Below the pieces are notes generated by a model, which was not told the DNA's origin, ran no database searches, and saw nothing but the letters and a program-made list of their open reading frames with translations. The translations under genes were made by a program, and so were the position numbers. From the NCBI RefSeq assembly GCF_000019785.1, contig NC_010524.1:3336001-3400000 (forward strand): a DNA stretch of 64,000 nt, given 5' to 3'. This stretch comes from Leptothrix cholodnii SP-6 (lineage in GTDB: Bacteria > Pseudomonadota > Gammaproteobacteria > Burkholderiales > Burkholderiaceae_C). Below are positions 1-9,146 of the stretch, piece by piece. Positions within the stretch are counted from its first letter, which is position 1. Every line of letters starts with the position of its first letter.

Positions 1-1911
1 TTCCGGTTCCGCGAGCGGCTGCATCCCGACGACCGCGACCGGAGCATCGCCGCGGTGCGCAACTCGATCGAATACGGCACCCCGTTCGTCGCCACCTACC
101 GCATGCGGTGCTTCGACGGCGAGTACCGCTGGTTCCAGGGCCGCGGCATGTGCCACCGCGACGCGCACGGCACGCCGCAGCGCTTCTCGGGCGTGCTGAC
201 CGACCTGACCGACCGCCTGCAGGCCGAGGAGCGCCTGCGCCTGGCCGCGCAGGTGTTCGACAGCACCCAGGAGGGCGTGATGATCACCGACGCGCGGCGC
301 CGCATCGTCTCGGTCAACCGCGCCTTCACCACGCTGCTGGGCTACACCGAAACCGAGGTGCTCGGCCAGACCCCGCGCATGCTCAGCTCGGGGCGCCACG
401 ACCGCGACTTCTACGAGGCGATGCAGGCCCAGCTGGACCACACCGGCCTCTGGCAGGGCGAGATCTGGAACCGCCACAAGGACGGCTCGCCGGTGCCCGA
501 ACTGCTGTCGATCAGCGCGGTGCGCGATCCGCACGGCCAGGTGACCCATTACGTCGGCGTGTTCACCGACATCACGCACCTGAAGGAATCCGAGGCGCGG
601 CTGGAGTTCCTGGCCCATCACGACCCGCTCACGCACCTGCCCAACCGGCTGCTGTTCAACAACCGGCTCGACCAGGCGCTGCACCAGGCCGAACGCGAGG
701 GCCGCCGGCTGGCCGTGCTGCTGCTCGACCTCGACCGCTTCAAGGACATCAACGACAGCTACGGCCACCTGGCCGGCGACGAGCTGCTGAAGTACGTGGC
801 GCAGCGCCTGACGCAGCGCCTGCGCCAGTCCGACACCCTGGCGCGGCTGGGCGGCGACGAATTCGCGCTGCTGATGCACGACCTGCGCCACGACGACGAC
901 GCCGCGCGGCTGGCCTCCGAGCTGCTGAGCGGGCTCAGCGAGCCGTGGCGCAGCAGCGAGGGCGTCGAGGTCAGCGTGGGCGTGAGCATCGGCATCTGCA
1001 TCTACCCCGACCACGGCCGGACCCCGCAGACGCTGCTGCAAGGCGCCGACGCCGCGCTCTACCGCGCCAAGGGCGACGGCCGCGGTGTCTACCGCTACTA
1101 CGCCGACGAGATGACGAGGATCGCACGCGAGCGCCTGCACATCGAGGCCCGGCTGCGGCGCGCGCTCGCCGACGGCCAGCTGCTGCTGCACTACCAGCCG
1201 CAGGTCGACCTGCGCAGCGGCCGCATCATCGGCGCCGAAGCGCTGGTGCGCTGGCAGGATCCCGAACAGGGCCTGATCCCGCCGGTGCGCTTCATCCCGG
1301 TGGCCGAAGCCACCGGCCTGATCGGCGAGATCGGCGCCTGGGTGCTCGGCGAGGCCTGCCGCCAGGCTCGGGCCTGGCTCGATGCCGGCCTGCCGGCGCT
1401 GACGGTGGCCGTCAACGTCTCGCCGCGCCAGTTCCACCAGGCCGATCTGGCCACGCAGGTGATGCAGGTGCTGGTCGAGACCGGCCTGCCGCCGACCCAC
1501 CTCGAGCTCGAGCTGACCGAAGGCGCGCTGATGGAGCGCGAGGCCGAAGCGCTGCAGGTGCTGCAGCGCCTGCGCGGGCTCGGCGTGGGCGTGGCGATCG
1601 ACGACTTCGGCACCGGCTATTCGTCGCTCGCCTCGCTCAAGCGCTTTCCGATCGACGTGCTCAAGATCGACCGCAGCTTCATCACCGACATCCCCGACGA
1701 CCCGGACGACATGGAGATCGCCGCCGCCATCATCGCGATGGGCCACAGCCTGGGCATCCTGGTGCTGGCCGAAGGGGTCGAGACGGCCGAGCAGCTGGCC
1801 TTCCTGCAGCAGCGCAACTGCGACCGCTACCAGGGTTTCCTGCGCAGCCGGCCGCTGCCGGCCCAGGCCTTCGAGCAGCTGCTGCGCGAGCAGGCCAGCC
1901 TCACGGCCTGA
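1..1911 (+). CDS. PAS-GGDEF-EAL cyclic-di-GMP signalling protein, 5' end missing
   Basis: The frame is open from the first base of the window, so the gene starts upstream; the first ATG in frame (55) lies inside a PAS/PAC fold and is not the real start. Visible order, numbering the first codon as 1: the end of one PAS domain to about 75, a second complete PAS with PAC about 80-200, GGDEF about 205-365 with an intact GGDEF at about 284, then EAL about 375-630 with EALVRW at about 413, DDFGTGYSSL at about 534 and AEGVET near the end. Both catalytic signatures look intact, so the protein could make and degrade cyclic di-GMP; which dominates cannot be told from sequence. No membrane segment is seen in the part present. 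The stop TGA is at 1909-1911 and no co-transcribed partner is evident. Confidence 0.93.
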   Translation, partial: FRFRERLHPDDRDRSIAAVRNSIEYGTPFVATYRMRCFDGEYRWFQGRGMCHRDAHGTPQRFSGVLTDLTDRLQAEERLRLAAQVFDSTQEGVMITDARRRIVSVNRAFTTLLGYTETEVLGQTPRMLSSGRHDRDFYEAMQAQLDHTGLWQGEIWNRHKDGSPVPELLSISAVRDPHGQVTHYVGVFTDITHLKESEARLEFLAHHDPLTHLPNRLLFNNRLDQALHQAEREGRRLAVLLLDLDRFKDINDSYGHLAGDELLKYVAQRLTQRLRQSDTLARLGGDEFALLMHDLRHDDDAARLASELLSGLSEPWRSSEGVEVSVGVSIGICIYPDHGRTPQTLLQGADAALYRAKGDGRGVYRYYADEMTRIARERLHIEARLRRALADGQLLLHYQPQVDLRSGRIIGAEALVRWQDPEQGLIPPVRFIPVAEATGLIGEIGAWVLGEACRQARAWLDAGLPALTVAVNVSPRQFHQADLATQVMQVLVETGLPPTHLELELTEGALMEREAEALQVLQRLRGLGVGVAIDDFGTGYSSLASLKRFPIDVLKIDRSFITDIPDDPDDMEIAAAIIAMGHSLGILVLAEGVETAEQLAFLQQRNCDRYQGFLRSRPLPAQAFEQLLREQASLTA

Positions 1912-2091
1912 GCCCGGCCGCCAGCCGGGCGACAACGGTGCACGGCAGGACATCGGCGGGCGATGCGCACCAGGTTGCGCAGGTCGCCACGGCAGCGCCG
2001 ACCGCGCGACAACACTGCCCGCAGCAGGGCGGCTGAGCGGCCAGGGCTGACAAGCGGGCCGACCCGGCGCTAGTCTTGCTCCAGCGTGCTG

Positions 2092-3129
2092 ATGAACCGC
2101 CCGACGCCCATGACCGCTGCCCTGCTCAACACCCTGCTCGACCAAGGTCTGAACTTCGCCCCCGAGTACCACGGCGGCCTCAGCAATCACCTGCCGATGG
2201 CGCTGGTGGCGCTGCAGCGGCTGGGCGCCGACGCCGCACGGCTGAGCCGGTTTGCCCACAGCCACGCGCAGCGGCTGCAGCCGCTGGCCGCCGACACCGC
2301 GAGCCTGATGGCCACGCTCGACCACACGCCCGAGCCCCAGGGCCTGCGCCGGCCCGAGGCCTACCGCGAGCTGTTCGACTCGTTTCGCGACCGGCTCGCG
2401 CTCGACGGCCGCGCCAGCGTGCTGACCGCGGTGCTGCCGCAGTTGCTGCCGGGCATCGGCGCGGCGGCTTTCCACGGCCTGATCCGCACCGCCTACGGGC
2501 TCGACAGCGGCCACGACGGCGAGCTGGCCGCCGGCCTGGCCTACTGGGCCAGCCGCCACCTGCCGCTGCTGGCCGCGCTGCCGCAAGCCGGTCACCAGGG
2601 CGGCAACGGCCACGACAGCGACCTGGGCGTGCGCGCCTGGATCGACGGCCTGGCGCACGCCTGCGCGCACTGGCAGGCCACGCCGGGGCTGATCTCGGAA
2701 CAGATGCGCAGCGTCGCCGCCACCGAGGCCTTCCGCCAGCACGTCGGCCGGCTGCGGGTCGATGCGCAGACGCTGCCGCAGCTCGCCGCCCTGGCCGCCG
2801 ATCGCTACCTGGCGAGCCGCAACTTCACCGTGCTGCACCTCGTCACCAGCGGCCACGCGCTGCGCCTGCTGCTGCCGCTGCTCGACGAGCCGCTGGCCGC
2901 GGTGCGCTGGTATTCGGTGGCGTTCGCCGCCGCCCTGCTGGGCAGCCGGGTCAGCCCGGGCCGCATCGCGCCGCCCCCCGACCCGATGGACTGGCCCGAA
3001 CTGGCCGCCCGTGCCATCGCGTCCGACGACGAACACGTGATCAAGCTCGTCTACACCTGCCGTGCCGAGGCGCAGGCCCGTGACGAGCGGCTCTACCGCT
3101 GCGTCGCGACCCGCGCGATCGCCGGCTGA
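2092..3129 (+). CDS. Questin oxidase-like family protein (DUF4243)
   Basis: About 345 residues resembling the questin oxidase/DUF4243 family: an N-terminal segment with a GGLSNHLPMAL motif, an all-helical body with repeated His-containing helices, and the late motifs LHLVTSGHALRLL and EHVIKLVYTCRAEA. Fungal members act as Baeyer-Villiger oxygenases on anthraquinones. Bacterial members have no settled substrate, so only the family is claimed. The start is uncertain: ATG at 2092 is used, GTG at 2086 and ATG at 2110 are alternatives, and none has a strong ribosome binding site. It lies alone between the cyclic-di-GMP gene and the convergent end of the nitrogen operon. Confidence 0.75.
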   Translation: MNRPTPMTAALLNTLLDQGLNFAPEYHGGLSNHLPMALVALQRLGADAARLSRFAHSHAQRLQPLAADTASLMATLDHTPEPQGLRRPEAYRELFDSFRDRLALDGRASVLTAVLPQLLPGIGAAAFHGLIRTAYGLDSGHDGELAAGLAYWASRHLPLLAALPQAGHQGGNGHDSDLGVRAWIDGLAHACAHWQATPGLISEQMRSVAATEAFRQHVGRLRVDAQTLPQLAALAADRYLASRNFTVLHLVTSGHALRLLLPLLDEPLAAVRWYSVAFAAALLGSRVSPGRIAPPPDPMDWPELAARAIASDDEHVIKLVYTCRAEAQARDERLYRCVATRAIAG

Positions 3130-3159
3130 GCGCGCTGCCCGACCGGGGCGGCGCCCGCC

Positions 3160-3879
3160 TCAGCGCCGGGCCCGCCCGCGGGCCTCGTGCAGCGTCGACA
3201 GCGTGATCTTGCGCACCTCGGTCTTGCTCTGCTCGATGTGGCTGCGCAGCAGCAGCTGGGCCTGGTCGAGCTTGCGCTGCAGCACCGCGCGCAGGATCTG
3301 CGCGTGTTCGTCGTAGGTGGCGGCGATGCGCTCGCCGCGGGTGAAATCGAGCCGGCGCACGATGCGCACGCGCTCGGTCACGTCCCAGTGCACGCGCGCG
3401 ATCTCGGCGTTGCCGGCCGCGCGCACCAGCGTGGCGTGGAAGTCCTCGTCGAGCTCGCCGACCTCGTGCGTGCCGGCCAGGCGTTCCTCGGGCGGCACCA
3501 GCCAGGCGGCCTTGAGGGCATCGAGCTCGGGCGGATCGGCGCTGCGCGCGCACAGCCGCGCCACGCTGGCCAGCTCGAGCACCACGCGCAGGTCGTAGAG
3601 CTGGTCGAGGCGGTCGAAATCGATCGGCCGCACGAACCAGCCGCTCTTGCTCTCGACTTCCAGGAAACCCTCGTTGCGCAGCCGGAACAAGGCCTCGCGC
3701 ACCGGCGTGCGGCTCACGCCCAGGCGCGCGCCCATCTCGGACTCGGTGAAGCGGTCGCCGGGCAGCAGTTCGAAATCGTGGATCAGCCCCTTGAGCTGCA
3801 CGTAGGCCTGTTCGGCCAGGTTGCTGCGGCCCCCGTCGTTGGCGGCAGCGTTGCGGGCTCGGGCAGTGGTCAGGGGCAT
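3160..3879 (-). CDS. GntR-family transcriptional regulator, FCD (FadR) subfamily
   Basis: 239 residues. The N-terminal winged helix-turn-helix (about 20-90) contains the typical GntR signature ending in VSRTPVREALFRLRNEGFLE. The C-terminal helical FCD effector domain (about 95-230) keeps the Asp/His-type metal ligands, for example DEDFHATLV and the later YDEHAQIL helix. It is the last gene of the eleven-gene minus-strand operon, 10 bp after the cysteine hydrolase, which fits a self-regulated local repressor responding to a pathway compound. A GTATAC-centred palindrome at the operon promoter (14428-14437) is the best candidate operator. The start at 3879 is used because in-frame codons further upstream run into the neighbouring gene and lack homology to the family. 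Confidence 0.9.
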   Translation of the reverse strand: MPLTTARARNAAANDGGRSNLAEQAYVQLKGLIHDFELLPGDRFTESEMGARLGVSRTPVREALFRLRNEGFLEVESKSGWFVRPIDFDRLDQLYDLRVVLELASVARLCARSADPPELDALKAAWLVPPEERLAGTHEVGELDEDFHATLVRAAGNAEIARVHWDVTERVRIVRRLDFTRGERIAATYDEHAQILRAVLQRKLDQAQLLLRSHIEQSKTEVRKITLSTLHEARGRARR

Positions 3880-3889
3880 GGGAAGAAGT

Positions 3890-4588
3890 CTAAGCGGCGG
3901 CCGGACGTGCCTCCTGCATGGCGCCCCGCAGCGCATCCTGCACGGCAGCCAGCGGCGCCGCCCAGCCGACGATGCCGCCCTGCGCCACCACCATCTCGAC
4001 CACCGCGGCGTGAAAGTGCGGGAAGTAGCTCGCCGCGCAATCCTCGACCAGCAGGCACTCGTAGCCGCGGTCGTTGGCCTCGCGCATCGTCGTCTGCACG
4101 CAGACCTCGGTGGTGACGCCGCCGATCAGCAGGTGCGTGATGCCGCTGGCGCGCAGCATGGCATCGAGCCCGGTGGCGTGGAAGGCGCCCTTGCCCGGCT
4201 TGCGCAACACCGTCTCGCCAGGCAGCGGCTGCAGCTCGGCGACGAAACCCGCGCCCGGCTCGCCGGCCACCAGCACCCGGCCGAGCGGACCGACATCGCC
4301 GATGCCGCAGCTCAAGCCGCCGCGCGCGCGCTTGGACGGCGGGCAGTCGAGCAGCTGCGCGTCGTGCGCCTCTTGCGTGTGGATGACCCGCATCTCGTGC
4401 GCGCGCGCCAGCGCCAGCAGCGCCTGGCAGGCCGGCACGATGCGCTGCAGCGTCGTCACGTCATTGCCCAGCATCGCGCCGAAGCCGCCGGGCTCCAGGA
4501 AATCGCGCTGCATGTCGATCAGCACGACTGCCGTGTGCGCGGGGTCGAATGCGTAGGGATACGGACGGGCGTCGACGATGGGTTTCAT
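3890..4588 (-). CDS. Isochorismatase-family cysteine hydrolase (second copy, biuret or ureide type)
   Basis: 232 residues. The family triad is visible: Asp in LIDMQRDF, Lys in RKPGKGAF and the nucleophile Cys in [11 protein letters not shown], followed by [16 protein letters not shown]. It is clearly paralogous to the BiuH protein encoded at 6377-7078 but lacks its diagnostic [20 protein letters not shown] stretch, carrying instead [20 protein letters not shown]. The substrate is therefore probably a related amide such as a ureido or carbamoyl compound rather than biuret itself; this is inference. Its ATG overlaps the stop of the ABC ATPase gene as ATGA, so the two are translationally coupled. 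The gene sits just before the GntR regulator. Confidence 0.85.
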   Translation of the reverse strand: MKPIVDARPYPYAFDPAHTAVVLIDMQRDFLEPGGFGAMLGNDVTTLQRIVPACQALLALARAHEMRVIHTQEAHDAQLLDCPPSKRARGGLSCGIGDVGPLGRVLVAGEPGAGFVAELQPLPGETVLRKPGKGAFHATGLDAMLRASGITHLLIGGVTTEVCVQTTMREANDRGYECLLVEDCAASYFPHFHAAVVEMVVAQGGIVGWAAPLAAVQDALRGAMQEARPAAA

Positions 4589-6264
4589 GCGGCCTCGGCG
4601 GTGGATGGGACGGGGTGGCTGTCGTGGGCGCCTTCGCCGGCCATCGCGTGGCCGATGCGGGCGATGTCGGCCGTCGCGGTGGTGCATTCGAGTGCCACGC
4701 GGCCGTGCGACAGCACCACCAGCCGCGAGGCCAGCGCCAGGATCTCGTCGAGGTCTTCGCTGACCAGCAGCACGCCGCAGCCGGCGTCGCGTGCGGCGCG
4801 CAGGCGGGCGTGGATCTCGGCGGTGGCCTGGAAATCGAGGCCGAAACAGGGGTTGGCGACGATCAGCACCCGCGGCCCGCCGGCCTGGTCGTGTGACAGC
4901 TCACGCGCCAGCACGGCGCGCTGCACGTTGCCACCCGACAGCGTCTCGATCGGCGCGTCCGGGCCGGGTGTCTTGACCTTGAAGTTGGCGATGTGGGCGA
5001 GCGCCTGCCGGCGCATCGCGCTGCGCCGCAGCCACAGGCCGGCAGCCAGCGGCGCGCGGTCGAAGTTGCGCAGCGCCAGGTTCTCGGCCACCGAGAGCTT
5101 GCCGACGCAGGCGTTCTGCAGCGGCTCCTCGGGCAGGCTGCGCACGCCGAGCGCGAGCATCTGCGCGCGCGTCGGCGCATAGGGCTGGCCGTCGACGAAC
5201 ACCGAGCCACCGGCAATCGGCAACGTGCCGGTGAGCGCGGCCACCAGCTCGCGCTGGCCGTTGCCGGACACCCCGGCCACACCGACGATCTCGCCCGGCA
5301 TGACCTGCAACCGCAGCCGGTCGATCGCCGACTGGCCGGCGTGGCCGAGCACCGTGAGCGCGTCGATCCTGAGGCGCGGGGCAGAGGCTGCAGGAGTGGC
5401 GGCCTCCGGCGCGACGGGCGTGACGGCTGCGACCGGCGCATCGACACCGACCAGCTCCGCCACCAGCGCCGAAGGCAGCACCTCACCGGTCGGCCCGGCG
5501 GCGTCGTGCGGCACGCCCATCATCCAGCTGGCGAGCTGGTCGCGCGAGGTGTCGACCACGCGCGTGCCGCCGGTACGCCGGCCGCGCCGCAACACCGTCA
5601 CCTCGTCGCAGAAGCCGAAGACCTCGCGGAACTTGTGCGTGATGATCAGCACCGACAGTTGCCCCTCGCGGCAAAGCGCCTTGACGCGGCCCAGCACCTC
5701 GTCGGCTTCCTGCGGCGTCAGCACCGAGGTGGGCTCGTCGAGCACCAGGAAACGCCGCCGCGCGTACAGCGCCTTGAGGATCTCGAGCTTCTGCTTCTCG
5801 CCCGCGGCCAGCTCGGCCACGCGGGCGTCGAGCGCGAGCGGGAACGGCGCCGTGCGCATGAAGGCGGCCAAGCGCGCACGCTCGGCCTTCCAGTCGATCA
5901 GCGCGGTCAGATCGCGCCCGGCCAGCGCCAGGTTCTCGGCCACCGTCATGCCGGGCACGACGGTGAAGTGCTGAAAGATCATGCCCAGGCCGAGCGCCGC
6001 CGCGTCGCGCGGGCTGCCGATGGCACGCTCGCGGCCGTCGACCGACACGCTGCCGGTGTCGGCCTGGTAGAAGCCGATCAGCGCCTTGACCAGCGTCGAC
6101 TTGCCGGCGCCGTTTTCGCCCAGCAGCGCGTGGAAGGATCCGGCCTCGACGGTGAGCGACACGTCATCGAGCGCCTGCAGCGCGCCGAAGCGTTTCGAGA
6201 AACCCATCATCTCGACACGGGCGGCGCCGGTCACTTCAACGGGCGGGGGAATCAACTCGCTCAT
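4585..6264 (-). CDS. ABC transporter ATP-binding protein with two fused nucleotide-binding domains, BMP/nucleoside-type importer
   Basis: 559 residues. The first ATPase domain (about 14-265) has Walker [10 protein letters not shown] at 49-57, signature [14 protein letters not shown] and Walker [17 protein letters not shown]. The second (about 285-530) has the altered P-loop [10 protein letters not shown], signature [16 protein letters not shown] and a degenerate Walker B ([13 protein letters not shown]). This double-domain layout is usual for sugar- and purine-nucleoside-type importers (YufO/NupA/MglA-like). It should energise the two permeases encoded at 7092-9131 with the binding protein at 9147-10292. 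An Ala/Pro/Val-rich linker of about 40 residues between the domains is longer than usual. Start ATG at 6264 overlaps the stop of a small repeat-encoded frame. Confidence 0.92.
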   Translation of the reverse strand: MSELIPPPVEVTGAARVEMMGFSKRFGALQALDDVSLTVEAGSFHALLGENGAGKSTLVKALIGFYQADTGSVSVDGRERAIGSPRDAAALGLGMIFQHFTVVPGMTVAENLALAGRDLTALIDWKAERARLAAFMRTAPFPLALDARVAELAAGEKQKLEILKALYARRRFLVLDEPTSVLTPQEADEVLGRVKALCREGQLSVLIITHKFREVFGFCDEVTVLRRGRRTGGTRVVDTSRDQLASWMMGVPHDAAGPTGEVLPSALVAELVGVDAPVAAVTPVAPEAATPAASAPRLRIDALTVLGHAGQSAIDRLRLQVMPGEIVGVAGVSGNGQRELVAALTGTLPIAGGSVFVDGQPYAPTRAQMLALGVRSLPEEPLQNACVGKLSVAENLALRNFDRAPLAAGLWLRRSAMRRQALAHIANFKVKTPGPDAPIETLSGGNVQRAVLARELSHDQAGGPRVLIVANPCFGLDFQATAEIHARLRAARDAGCGVLLVSEDLDEILALASRLVVLSHGRVALECTTATADIARIGHAMAGEGAHDSHPVPSTAEAA

Positions 6265-6270
6265 GATGAC

Positions 6271-6345
6271 TGCCCCTCGTCCGACGGGTACGTCGACCGA
6301 TCCCCCGAGGGGATGTGGGCCGGCTTGGGAGCGGCCCGGCGCTCG
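6271..6345. repeat. Intergenic palindromic repeat, copy 1, carrying a bridging reading frame
   Basis: The 112-bp gap between biuH and the ABC ATPase gene holds an element beginning CCCCTCGTC and continuing through CGAGGGG and the segment GGCTTGGGAGCGGCCCGGCG. The same blocks, with a longer middle, recur at 12187-12342. The CCCCTCG and CGAGGGG ends form an inverted repeat. On the minus strand the gap is one open frame (6261-6377, 38 codons) whose ATG overlaps the biuH stop (TGATG) and whose TGA overlaps the ATPase ATG (ATGA). The peptide contains ERRAAPKPA, IPSG and TYPSDEGQ, shared with the other copy. It is most likely a dispersed repeat rather than a functional protein. Confidence 0.75.
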
Positions 6346-6376
6346 GCCCACGTGCGCATCGAAACAGTCACTTTCA

Positions 6377-7078
6377 TCACATCACTCCCAAAGCGGTGAG
6401 GATCGCGGCCGACGACGCCACCGCGCCGAACACGCCGCCCTGCATCGTCACCATCTTCAGCGCCGCATCGTGGTTGCCGCGGTCGGTGGCTGCCGTGCCG
6501 TCGCTGACGATCAGGCACTCGAAGCCGCGGTCGTTGGCCTCGCGCATCGTGGTGTGCACGCAGACGTCGGTGGTGATGCCGGTCAGGATCAGGTTGCGGA
6601 TGCCGCGGCTGTGCAGGATCAGCTCCAGGTCGGTGGCGCAGAACGAACCCTTGCCGGGTTTGTCGATCACCGGCTCGCCAGGCGCGGGCGCAAGTTCTTC
6701 GATGATCTGCCAGCCGGGTTCGCCGCGCACCAGGATGCGCCCGCACGGGCCCGGATCGCCGATGCCCACGCCGCCCTCGCCGATGCGGCGCGAGCGCCAG
6801 CGCTTGTTGGCGGGCAAGTCCGACAGATCAGGCCGATGGCCCTCGCGGGTGTGGATCACGTGCATGCCGATGGCGCGGGCCTTTGCCAGCAGCGACGCGA
6901 TCGGGCCGATCGGCGCACGTGTCAGCGACAGGTCGTAGCCCATGCGGTCGACGTAGCCGCCGACGCCGCAGAAGTCGGTCTGCATGTCGATGATGACCAG
7001 CGCGGTGTTGGCCGCGGTCCAGTCGCCATCGAAGGGCCAGGGGTAGGGGTTGGCGTCGACTGGGGAGTAGCGGTTCAT
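6377..7078 (-). CDS. biuH: Biuret amidohydrolase (isochorismatase-family cysteine hydrolase)
   Basis: 233 residues closely resembling characterised biuret hydrolases as I recall them: [10 protein letters not shown] near the start, [66 protein letters not shown] and [19 protein letters not shown]. The triad is Asp (IDMQ), Lys (PGKG) and Cys (TTDVC). The reaction is biuret plus water to allophanate plus ammonia; allophanate is the substrate of AtzF encoded first in the same operon. The gene lies between the permease and the ATPase genes of a BMP-type importer, so uptake and hydrolysis are likely linked. The only alternative is a closely related ureide hydrolase; the strong motif identity makes biuret the best call. 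Confidence 0.87.
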   Translation of the reverse strand: MNRYSPVDANPYPWPFDGDWTAANTALVIIDMQTDFCGVGGYVDRMGYDLSLTRAPIGPIASLLAKARAIGMHVIHTREGHRPDLSDLPANKRWRSRRIGEGGVGIGDPGPCGRILVRGEPGWQIIEELAPAPGEPVIDKPGKGSFCATDLELILHSRGIRNLILTGITTDVCVHTTMREANDRGFECLIVSDGTAATDRGNHDAALKMVTMQGGVFGAVASSAAILTALGVM

Positions 7079-7091
7079 GCGATGACTCCGG

Positions 7092-8015
7092 TCAGCGGTT
7101 CAACGACAGTTCACCCGGCGCGCCGTCGCTCGGCCCCGGTTTGCCCAGGCCGATCAGCAGCGCCAGCGTCAGCACATAGGGCAAGGCGCCGAACAGGTAG
7201 TAGCCGGCCGAATAACCCATCGCCTGCAGCGCCGGGCTGATGGCGCTGGCGCCGCCGAACAGCAGCGCGGCGAGCACGCAGCGGCGCGGATCCCAGCGCG
7301 CGAAGATCACCAGCGCCACCGCCATCACGCCCTGCCCGCTCGACAGCGCCTCGCTCCACGCGCCCGGGTAGACCAGCGACAGCGACGAGCCGCCCACCCC
7401 CGCGCAGGCGCCGCCGAATGCGGTGGCCAGCACGCGGTAGGCGGTGGGCGACAGGCCGAAGGCACGCGCAGCGTTTTCGCTGTCGCCGACCACCCGCAGG
7501 CGCAGGCCGAAGCTGGTGTGGACTAGCGCCCAGTGCACGATGAACGCCAGCACCAGGCCGACCACGAACAGCGAGTTGATCGATAACGCGGCCTTCAGCG
7601 CCGGTTGATCGGTCCAGCCGCCCAGCACGATCGGCGGCAGACCGGGCGCGGTCGGCTGGATCAGCGGCTTGCCGAGCCAGAACGCCAGGCCCGAGCCGGC
7701 CAGCATCAAGGCGATGCCCATCGCCGTGTCGTTGACCCGCGGCAGGCTGCACAACACGCCGTGCAGCACGCCAAACACGATGCCCATCAAGGCGGCTGCG
7801 ATCACGCCCAGCCACGGGTTGCCGGTGCTCATCGAAACCGCGAACGCCGTCATCGCGCCCATCAGCAAGGTGCCTTCGAGGCCGAGGTTGATGCGGCCGG
7901 CCTTCTCGGTGACCGTCTCGCCCAGGCTCACCCACAGCAGCGGCGTGCCGACGCGGATCGCGCCGCCGATGATGGCCAGGGGCACGCCCCACCAGCCGAT
8001 GTCGTTGCCGTCCAT
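7092..8015 (-). CDS. ABC transporter permease, BMP/nucleoside-type (YufQ/NupC-like)
   Basis: 307 residues, about eight hydrophobic helices. Family features include [22 protein letters not shown] near the N-terminus and the cytoplasmic loop [19 protein letters not shown] with GDSENAARA, which is where this class contacts the ATPase. It should form the inner-membrane channel with the permease encoded at 8019-9131. The start is 3 bp after the stop of that second permease gene, and biuH follows 13 bp downstream, so all belong to one transcript. The substrate is not readable from the permease; the operon suggests biuret or a related urea derivative rather than a nucleoside. Confidence 0.9.
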   Translation of the reverse strand: MDGNDIGWWGVPLAIIGGAIRVGTPLLWVSLGETVTEKAGRINLGLEGTLLMGAMTAFAVSMSTGNPWLGVIAAALMGIVFGVLHGVLCSLPRVNDTAMGIALMLAGSGLAFWLGKPLIQPTAPGLPPIVLGGWTDQPALKAALSINSLFVVGLVLAFIVHWALVHTSFGLRLRVVGDSENAARAFGLSPTAYRVLATAFGGACAGVGGSSLSLVYPGAWSEALSSGQGVMAVALVIFARWDPRRCVLAALLFGGASAISPALQAMGYSAGYYLFGALPYVLTLALLIGLGKPGPSDGAPGELSLNR

Positions 8016-8018
8016 GCT

Positions 8019-9131
8019 TCAACCTTTCCGAGCGCCGCGGCGCAGAGTGAACGTGCGGCCGCGCAATGTCTCGCAGCCGATCAGCGCGACGAAGGCGAAG
8101 CCCAGCAGCACCGTGACCGACGCATCGGGCAGGCCGAGCCGGCGTTGCAGCAAGCTGCCGCTGGCGGCGATGCCGCCGACCAGGATCGCCACCGGGATCA
8201 CACCACCCGGCGAGAAGCGCGCCGCGAACGCGATCAGGATGCCGCTGTAGCCGTAACCCGCCACCAGCGACACGTTGGCCGCGCCGTGTACCGCCGCCAC
8301 TTCGACCGCACCCGCCAGGCCGGCACAGGCACCACCGGCCACGCAGGCGCCGACCGTCAGCCACGCCACCGGCAGGCCGACGCCGAGAGCCGCACGCGGG
8401 TTGCCACCGGCGATGCGCAGCGCCAGGCCCAGCGGCGTCAATCGCATCACGCCCCAGGCGATCAGCGCCACCACGATGCCGACCGCCAGGCCCCAGTGCA
8501 CGTCCAGCCCGGGCATCGGCGGCAGCATCAGCGCCTCGGGCAGCGTGCGCGTCGAAGGCTTGTTCAAGCTGGCCGGGTCGCGCAGCACCGTCTCGACACA
8601 CTGGTTGAACAGCGCGATGGCGATGAACGACATCAGCAGGCTGGCGATGGTCTCGTTGACCTCGCGCCGCTCGCGCAGCCAGCCGACCCCGCCGATCCAG
8701 ATGCCACCGGCCAGCGCCCCGGCCAGCGCCATCGCCGGCCAGACGATCAGTGCCGGCACCTTCGCATCGGCCAGCACGTTGCCGAAGGCCGACGCCACCA
8801 GCCCGCCAAGCACCAACGCCCCTTCGGCGCCGATGATCACGCGCCCGGCCTGCGCCGGCAGCGCCACCGCGAGGCCGGTGAGCAGCAGCGGCGCGGCGCG
8901 CTGCAGCGTGTTCTGCCACGCAAAAGCGTCGCCGAAACCGCCGAGGAAGATCAACGACCAGACCTCGCCCGGATTGAAGCCCGCCAGCGCCACCGCCAGC
9001 GAAAACAGCAGCACCGTGAGCAACAGCGCGGCGCCGGCTGGCAGCAGCGCGTCGAACATCGCACGCACTTTCAGCGCGACCGGCGACGGCGCCGTGATCG
9101 GCGCGCTGGCCGGGATCGAGATGCTGCTCAT
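8019..9131 (-). CDS. ABC transporter permease, BMP/nucleoside-type (YufP/NupB-like)
   Basis: 370 residues, about nine to ten hydrophobic helices after a short polar N-terminus. The segments ALAGFNPGEVWSLIFLGGFGD, TGLAVALPAQAGRVIIGAEG and LALRIAGGNPRAALGVGLP (the ATPase-contact loop) are typical of the larger permease of purine-nucleoside-like importers. It pairs with the permease encoded at 7092-8015. Its ATG is 15 bp after the stop of the binding-protein gene. No internal break or unusual composition is seen. Confidence 0.9.
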   Translation of the reverse strand: MSSISIPASAPITAPSPVALKVRAMFDALLPAGAALLLTVLLFSLAVALAGFNPGEVWSLIFLGGFGDAFAWQNTLQRAAPLLLTGLAVALPAQAGRVIIGAEGALVLGGLVASAFGNVLADAKVPALIVWPAMALAGALAGGIWIGGVGWLRERREVNETIASLLMSFIAIALFNQCVETVLRDPASLNKPSTRTLPEALMLPPMPGLDVHWGLAVGIVVALIAWGVMRLTPLGLALRIAGGNPRAALGVGLPVAWLTVGACVAGGACAGLAGAVEVAAVHGAANVSLVAGYGYSGILIAFAARFSPGGVIPVAILVGGIAASGSLLQRRLGLPDASVTVLLGFAFVALIGCETLRGRTFTLRRGARKG

Positions 9132-9146
9132 GGCGGTACTCCTCGT

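Noticed and set aside
108..2036. Long open frames overlapping the PAS-GGDEF-EAL gene and many other genes in alternate frames
   Set aside because: Composition is Arg/Ala/Pro-rich without motifs, as expected from high-GC third-position bias; the true frames carry recognisable domains.
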